A DNA stretch of 64,000 nt from Hyphodiscus hymeniophilus (lineage: Eukaryota; Ascomycota; Leotiomycetes; Helotiales; Hyphodiscaceae): positions 236,313 through 300,312 of the forward strand of contig VNKQ01000021.1 in the NCBI GenBank assembly GCA_016508695.1. The letters are read 5' to 3'. A program made the translations under genes and the position numbers. Under the pieces are notes generated by a model, which did not search any database, had not been told where the DNA came from, and worked only from the letters and a program-made list of their open reading frames with translations. Below, piece by piece: positions 58,196-64,000 of this stretch; the stretch's first letter is position 1; each line of letters starts with the position of its first letter.

Positions 58196-58752
58196 ACACA
58201 CTCCGCCAAACTTATCTCGAGACCGTACTCATTCTAGGAAAGTGCTGGATTTCTCATGCTTTAGTGCTATTGGGTATCTTGGCTGTATTTATAGCCTGAT
58301 AGTTGAGGATATTTGAAGATATGAACGTATCGTACACTCCCACTGGATCGACACAGGTAGCTGCTTTAAAGTCTAGGGTTACTGATGTGCCTACTAATAT
58401 CTAGCCAGAACTATTGATTCTGTAGAAATTGAAAACCAATAGCATCATCGCCATCCTGCCTTCGTTTCGATTACCCTAATTAGGACGTTGGCTATCAAGG
58501 TTTGATTAGGTAAAGTCTACGCCGCAATATGAGCTATCGACCTGTATTCGACTCGCAGAAGACTAGGTATGTATGCTTTTCCTATCTTGTTCGCCTCCTT
58601 ACCATGCCAAGACTCGATAATTTGAGACACGGCTACAAAGGCTCTACGCCATATAATATGCCCTTGTCTTGCAAAGAAACTTTCCTTCAACATCAAGCAC
58701 ATCTTTGAGCAACACTATTCGAAGCTTGATAGTCACGTTCTCGACCCTTAGC

Positions 58753-59403
58753 ATGCATTTTAAATTCCTGCTTTCAGCTCTTATTAGCATTACAACTTAC
58801 AGCACCACCATTTATGCCAATCCCCTGCTAGGAAATAATGCAGTCAGCGTCCCCGACTGCGTCGGTTGCGTCGGCCCAACAGCCTCTTACGAAATCTGCG
58901 GCTGAGAAGGAGGGCAAACAGGCGTCTGCATGGCAGGAGGATCCCGAGGCTGTTCTTGCAGCTCCTACGGCGTCTTCCGATGCAATAGTGACCTCAAAGA
59001 TTGCCAAGACAAAGGATGTGGATGCTGCCGGTGAGTTGTTACATTAGAAGTGCAGGTCTATCGCGAAGCTGACTGTGATTTCGCATCAGCAAGACTTAAT
59101 GATCCACCAACATCGACACCGAAGTATCATGTTCAGAGTCTGGACGAATCTTACGAGGTGATTGGAGTAGATGCGATATGGCACAATCAATACGCTGGAC
59201 TTAAAACGGATTTCGTAGCCTTTCGAAAGCAATATCATTGTGATATCAACGCCATGATCTTGAAGGTGGCTGAGCACATAAGAGAAGGGGTTTACACTGT
59301 CATTAGTATGAATGGAACTCCACACATGTTGACGGTGATTTGCGCATGCGAGAAATTTCAAGCTGATTTTCCAGGAGATGTATGGGACGAGCCCTCAATT
59401 TAG
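58753..59403 (+). pseudogene. Secreted Cys-rich protein with one premature TGA
   Basis: The ATG at 58753 starts a classic signal peptide (MHFKFLLSALISI then TTIYANP with a likely cleavage after Ala). The mature part begins with CVGCVGPTASYEICG and meets TGA at 58903-58905, but the same frame continues with GVCMAGGSRGCSCSSYGVF, then CNSDLKDCQDKGCGCC. Intron 59031-59093 (GTGAGT...GCAAG) leads in frame to exon 2 (59094-59403), with LNDPPTSTPKYHVQSLDE and ICACEKFQADFPG, ending at TAG. In total 195 codons with about 14 Cys. The stop may be a mutated CGA or TGG codon, both RIP-type changes. Intact relatives would be small secreted effectors or antimicrobial-type proteins (inference). It lies in telomere-proximal DNA, a common effector location. 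Confidence 0.55.
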
Positions 59404-59613
59404 TTAGAATTAACGGTCTTTGCAGTCCTTAAACTACCAAATTGGCCGCTTTGGTAGTATTATCAAGCTCTTGGAGATGAGCATGTTTGCAACTGCTTGT
59501 GCCTTACCCTGACATGTTTATAGTAACCTGGTGATAGAGGTTGCACACACATACACTTAGCCCTAAATGCAGGCCTCAGTATTGGGATGGGGTGATAGTG
59601 GTCTTCTTATTAA

Positions 59614-61341
59614 CTATAAAATCCCAACGAGAAACTTTTCAAACTGAGCCGCATCCTCCATACTCGACGACTTCATACTATCCACTGCAGTCTTAACAGC
59701 CTCAAGTATGTCTTCACTTCTTGGCGAGATATGGCATTCGAAGCGGGCCGGACCAAATACCGGAAGAGAGCCCACTAACCAAATGTTAACTAGTAATCTC
59801 ATCTAGGACATTCTCCATAGCTTACCAAGTTCATCGCTAACGTTGTATCCCGGCTTGGGACCAATATCAAAAGCCCAGAGCAGTCGGCTTATTGCGATAT
59901 ATAGACTGGCATTTGCCACGTGCTGTCCGGGGCATTCTCTTCGCCCAACTCCAAAAGCATAGTGCTTGTCAATGGTTGCACCATTTGGAATATGTTTGGG
60001 ATGATCTAGAGGCAGGAAGCGACCGGGGCGGAAAGCTTCATGCTCTTGGAAGTACTCCTCGTTATGGTGGACAGCGTTAGTGTTAGGAAGGATGACAGTC
60101 CCTTTTGGGATACTTTTGCCCCGGTAAGAATCTTCTGCGGTAGTCGAGTGTTGAAATGCCAAAGGGGCAGCTGAAGCCCAACGATGGAGCTCCTTCACAA
60201 CTGAGTCTATATAAGGTAGCTTTGCCTGGTCATTCCAGTCAGGCAATCTGTTGCGTCCTACAACATTATCAAGCTCCTCTTGCGCCTCTCGGACAAAGTC
60301 CGGATATCTGGTGGCCGCTTTGAAGAACCATTGAAGTGAGGTTGCTGTCGTTTCCGAACCAGCGGTAAGAAGATCTGCCATCAGAGATGCTGCTTCTCCG
60401 TCTGTAAACTCTCCTGAGGTGGCTCTTTCTACGATTTTAGCTGTGAAACAGTCTGGAGCTGTCCCTTCAGCTGTTCGCTCCTTGATACGGTTGTAAAATA
60501 CCAACCAGAAAGACATGTGACGGCGGTGGAACTCAATTGCTTTCGCCCGCCATGGTGCTAGCACGTCAGGGAGATAGTCCAAAATGGGTATCCAGTCGAC
60601 AAGCCATACTCCTGAGCTTACGTATATAATTCTATTAGCACCGGGTACGTGCTAAAAAAGCGAGGTACACTCACTATTAAAGAAGTCCTCCATTTCTTTA
60701 CTAATTCTCTGGACGATCGGATGATCTGCCCTAGAGAAACGTGCACCTAGCCTATAAGAAAGTCGTCAGGAATAGCAAGATTGAAAATCTTATAAAGATT
60801 AGAAGATTCTTACAATAAGCTGAAGGTCACACTGCCAGAATACCTTGCCATCTCATCGTAAAAGGTCAGGGGATCATTGAGCAAGTTCGCCAGCATCGCG
60901 CGAGTTTCAAACTCTTGGTATGGCTTGAACATCTTGGAGTTTTGCATCCCAAGAAGCTGATGGACAGTCTTTCTATGCTTCTGGGGAGAACTGTCAGTTT
61001 TGCCATAGAAATTGTGGAAATGTGGAAAGACCAACTCGCCAATCGTCCCCATATGGCATATTTATGATTCTTTCATTATTGGTGCATAGATCTGCCTGAT
61101 TTGAAAGTCTTGGGCGAGAAGAGTAGATGTGTCCTCTTTTCACGCAAAGATCCTCAAAGGTCTCTGGGCTACCTAATACGACCACAGAACTCTCACCGAC
61201 TTGGTAGCTATAGATATCGCCATATTGTCGACTCCATTCTAACAGCCTTTCGTGAAGTTTCACACCTCTCAAGTTCAGCAGATTGCCAAGAAATGGTAGA
61301 CCTGGTGGACCGTTTGGGAGGCGTCGGTTGATGCTAACATA
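59614..61341 (-). pseudogene. Cytochrome P450 lacking its 5' end
   Basis: Exons (minus): about 61341-61036, 60980-60814, 60751-60675, 60611-59826 and 59774-59614, all in frame with no internal stop. Motifs: the proline hinge LPNGPPGLPFLGN near the left edge; DDWRKHRKTVHQLLG (helix C); helix I ADLLTAGSETTAT; helix K KELHR (ExxR); and the haem loop FGVGRRECPGQHVA with the Cys ligand. The tail ends FEKFLVGIL. It resembles fungal P450s labelled O-methylsterigmatocystin oxidoreductase-like (CYP64/CYP620-type), but the substrate is unknown. The N-terminal membrane anchor and start codon are missing: coding resemblance stops at YVSINRR and the sequence beyond 61342 is a subtelomeric repeat. The catalytic domain is otherwise whole, so loss is recent or the truncated form is soluble and unexpressed. 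Confidence 0.85.
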
Positions 61342-61545
61342 CTGGGCCGCGAATTTGGGACCCAAATTCAGATTTTCGACGAATTAGAGGCTGCGCACGG
61401 ACGCGGAAATCGCGGAGACCGACGCCCCGAGGGATCTATATTCGCTAACCCAAATCCAATTCTTAATAAGTAGAATAAGACCCAAATTTACTAATCGCTT
61501 AATTTAAGGTAACTTAATTAGGGTTTGGGTTAGGGTTTGGCTAGC
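61342..61545. repeat. Subtelomeric repeat copy 1 with telomere-like tail
   Basis: 61342 to about 61490 aligns with 63733 to about 63885: both begin CTGGGCCG, share GCGCACGGACGCGGAAA (61393-61409 and 63784-63800), and later share a CCAATTCCGATTCTTAG-type segment. Copy 1 shows many C-to-T and G-to-A differences (for example CCCAAATCCAATTCTTAATAAG), as if RIP-mutated. It is followed at about 61512-61538 by TTAGGGTTTGGGTTAGGGTTTGG, degenerate telomere. Confidence 0.8.
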
Positions 61546-63732
61546 TAGAGGCCGGACCCTAATTACTTATATTACCCTTACGACATTAGCTACTAAGTAT
61601 TATAATAATGAATATTAGCTAAGGGATATTACGAAAATATCTTTTTATCTAACTCTTCTTAATATACAACTTATATTAATCGCTATGCCTATAACCGTAT
61701 ATATATCGTAATTAATTAATAACTTTTATATATTATTTAGTTTTAAAGATATAATAATATAAATACAATTACTACTAAAGAAGACGTAATAGAATTACAA
61801 ACTATAAGAATATACGAAATATAAGTAGAAACCCGCACTTATAAGAAGATCTCCAAACTATAAATATAAAGTCAAAACTAATATGCGATAAGCAAGTATA
61901 AAATATAAGGGCATATAGAAATAATACCCGAGAGAAAAACGTATATTATATCGAAAAAGACCCGTATAACGTTTCTCTATACTAGAAAGAGCGCTTTATA
62001 TCGCGTTGCTATAACGGTTCGAGTTCTTAGTATTAGCGCGAATAAATATATAGTCGCGTATTAAATATTACGAGAATAACGCATTTATATATAAGAGTCT
62101 TTAAGGAATAAGAAACAAATAAAACGAGAAAGGGGAATTATATATACTTAATTTAAAAGCAAAAAAGTAAAAACTTTGTAATTATAATATAAGTAAGGAA
62201 TAAATAAGGGTATATATTAAATAATAATAAAGGGGCAAGAAAGGAGAAGTTCGAGTAAGGAGAAGTATAAGACTAGTAGATCGCAAAATATATAAGATTT
62301 AAAACTATATGCGACAAAAGACGATTATAAATAAAGGCTCTAGAATATATAAGATTTAAATATATAACGAAAAATAATTATAAATAAAGGAAAGTATATA
62401 AAATATATAATAGAAAAAACTTATAAAGTATCCCTTAATAATCGAAAAACGAAGTCGAGAATAACCGATTATAATAGTAAACGGAGAAGGCCTAATATTA
62501 CTATATAAATAACTTACAAAAAGTATAATTATAAATATATAAAGTAGAGTAATAAAGTCAAAGGAACTTAAGAAACTAAGGCCTACGAGGCTAGATATAA
62601 GTAGTATTTCCCGGATCTTCCTCTAAAGAAGGGGCCGAGTATAGGATAAGGGCTAGTTACTTAGTATTTTGTTTAACTTCTAGTAATCTTTTGTAATACT
62701 AATAGAGAGATAGTAGAATTTATAGCCGAGGTATATATTATTAATTACTTTCTTTATAGTATTTTATTAAGTAATTCGTTCTTACGACCAAACGGTATTA
62801 ATATTTAGTAGAGTAAGTCTTTAGCCGAACTAGATTTCTTATATTATAAAGGCAAGAAATTCCCCGTATAAAACAAATTTATAACGCCTAATAGTAAAAT
62901 AAAACTTTAAGTAAGAGTATTACTTAGAGTTTCATTTTACTTTAGTATTATAAAAATTTGTTAATAAAATAAAAAGGCCTTAGGGTTTCGATTTAGTATA
63001 GTATATTAAAAATATATTATTAAAAAAGAAAGAAATAAGTCAAAGAAAACAAAAAACGAAAATCAAATTCGAAAAACAAAATTAAAGATATAATAAGGGA
63101 AAGAAATATATTTTTAAATAGAAAACAAAATAAAGACTTATTAAAAACATACTAAAGATATACTACTAAAATAGGAATAAAGTATAAATTAATATTTAGA
63201 TAAATAAAAGAAAAGGTTAGATAATAGAAATAGAATTAAGGCAAAAATAGAGAATAAGAAATTGAAAACAAACTATAAATATAATATAAAGTAAAAACAA
63301 AAATAAGCTATAAAAAACATAAAAGATAAAGTAAATAATTCGAAAGATTAATAATTAAAATATATCTAAATCCTAAGAAAGGAGAAAGGCAAGTATTAAA
63401 CCTATTATAAGTATACCTTATTTAGTACTTATTAAGTAAGCGATAAAGGAAGAAAGACTTATATTACTATTAAGCGTATACTCCCACGTATAAGAAATTT
63501 TAAGGAAGACCGTCGCTATAAAGAGACTACTAAGAAGCTTCCCCTCTATAATTAAGTAATAAATAATATATAAGCCCGGAATAAGACTATAATAAAAAAC
63601 GGCTAACGCTAATATTAAAAAAAAGGTCTAAAGTCTATTAGCCTTATAAAGAAAAGGTATAAAGCCTACTATATTACCCCTTAAGAAATACTCTTAAACC
63701 CAAAGCTAGTAAATAACTAAGACCCTAACTCT
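61546..63732. mobile_element. Second AT-rich RIP-like block, telomere-proximal
   Basis: About 2.2 kb, very AT-rich, with no ORF. It starts in degenerate telomeric sequence and ends with GACCCTAACTCT (63721-63732), a short C-strand telomere-like motif, immediately before repeat copy 2. The content is too decayed for me to identify; a telomere-targeting retroelement or RIP-mutated telomere-linked helicase DNA are possibilities (inference). Confidence 0.6.
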
Positions 63733-63914
63733 CTGGGCCGTGGAATTGCCCCCCAATTCCAAAATTCCGGCCAATAACAGGCCGCGCACGGACGCGGAAA
63801 CCACGGGTTCCGTGATCCCGCACCCCCCAATTCCAGTACCCCCAATTCCGATTCTTAGTCAGCTGGAATTGCCCCAATTCCACCCCCAATTCCACGCCCA
63901 ATTCCCACCACCAT
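63733..63914. repeat. Subtelomeric repeat copy 2, GC-rich, CCAATTCC-rich
   Basis: A less mutated copy of the 61342 repeat. It contains about nine occurrences of CCCAATTCC or its complement GGAATTG in both orientations, and the GCGCACGGACGCGGAAA core. It directly abuts the terminal telomere array. Confidence 0.85.
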
Positions 63915-64000
63915 AGGTTAGGGTTAGGGTTAGGGTTAGGGTTAGGGTTAGGGTTAGGGTTAGGGTTAGGGTTAGGGTTAGGGTTAGGTTAGGGTTAGGG
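63915..64000 (+). repeat. Telomere, (TTAGGG)n
   Basis: About fourteen TTAGGG units running to the last base, G-rich strand oriented 5' to 3' toward the end, as required for a right-hand chromosome end. One shortened unit (TTAGG) occurs near 63984-63988. Confidence 0.98.

Larger units (their letters stand above)
56059..58752. other. Gene-free region containing tandem repeats
   Basis: No convincing gene. It holds two repeat arrays (56824-56990 and about 57740-58195). The rest is unremarkable and moderately AT-rich, with short ORFs lacking motifs. Confidence 0.5.

Noticed and set aside
58903..58905. TGA as a selenocysteine or programmed readthrough codon
   Set aside because: Ascomycetes generally lack selenoprotein machinery, and a point mutation explains it more simply.
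62028..62050. GGTTCGAGTTC, similar to a tRNA B box
   Set aside because: No A box, acceptor stem or cloverleaf can be drawn around it; it lies in RIP-like AT-rich DNA.

Overview
The window is the end of a filamentous ascomycete (Pezizomycotina) chromosome. Evidence: the + strand ends in a (TTAGGG)n array (about 63915-64000); genes are broken by many 44-95 base introns with GTNNGT donors and CTAAC-type branch sites; and two blocks are extremely AT-rich with old coding sequence destroyed by CpA-to-TpA changes, the signature of repeat-induced point mutation (RIP). Gene content looks most like Leotiomycetes to me, but that is inference.

Layout, from the chromosome interior to the telomere. 0.3-3.3 kb: IQ-motif/myosin-converter protein (-) with a probable frameshift. 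4.2-6.0 kb: full-length ferric reductase with five in-frame stops. 6.5-7.3 kb: pseudokinase. 8.8-18.2 kb: one 3085-residue DUF6606/DUF3638/DUF3645 protein in four exons. 19.4-26.5 kb: bZIP factor with a perfect CRE in its promoter, C2H2-like protein, DUF2841 protein, multi-pass membrane protein and small Cys-rich protein. 26.8-29.7 kb: intact 899-residue DUF3435 tyrosine recombinase on the minus strand, the captain family of Starship giant transposons. 30.37-37.56 kb: AT-rich RIP block with a recognisable Ty1/copia pol relic, a candidate terminal-inverted-repeat element and a GGTTCC minisatellite. 37.6-46.6 kb: gene-poor, with fragments and pseudogenes (LysM fragment, coiled-coil gene with one stop, others). 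47.4-53.4 kb: compact, intact conserved genes (ankyrin protein, RAD10/ERCC1, MDE1, MRX8/EngB GTPase, HGH1). 54-56 kb: Gly/Tyr/RGG-rich gene built from duplicated exon-intron units. 56.8-58.2 kb: tandem repeats. 58.7-61.3 kb: Cys-rich secreted-protein pseudogene and a cytochrome P450 whose 5' end is cut off exactly where a subtelomeric repeat begins. 61.3-64.0 kb: two copies of that repeat, each followed by telomere-like sequence, flank a second AT-rich block.

Main interpretation: the captain faces the chromosome interior, so if it heads a Starship, the element's 5' edge lies near 30.3 kb and its cargo runs leftward and may leave the window; a ferric reductase, a typical Starship cargo class, lies in that direction. 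Separately, the chromosome end looks rebuilt: a P450 gene was broken, capped by subtelomeric repeat plus telomere, and a further AT-rich unit plus a second cap was then added. All exon structures were derived by hand from splice sites and reading frame; coordinates of multi-exon genes span first to last coding base.
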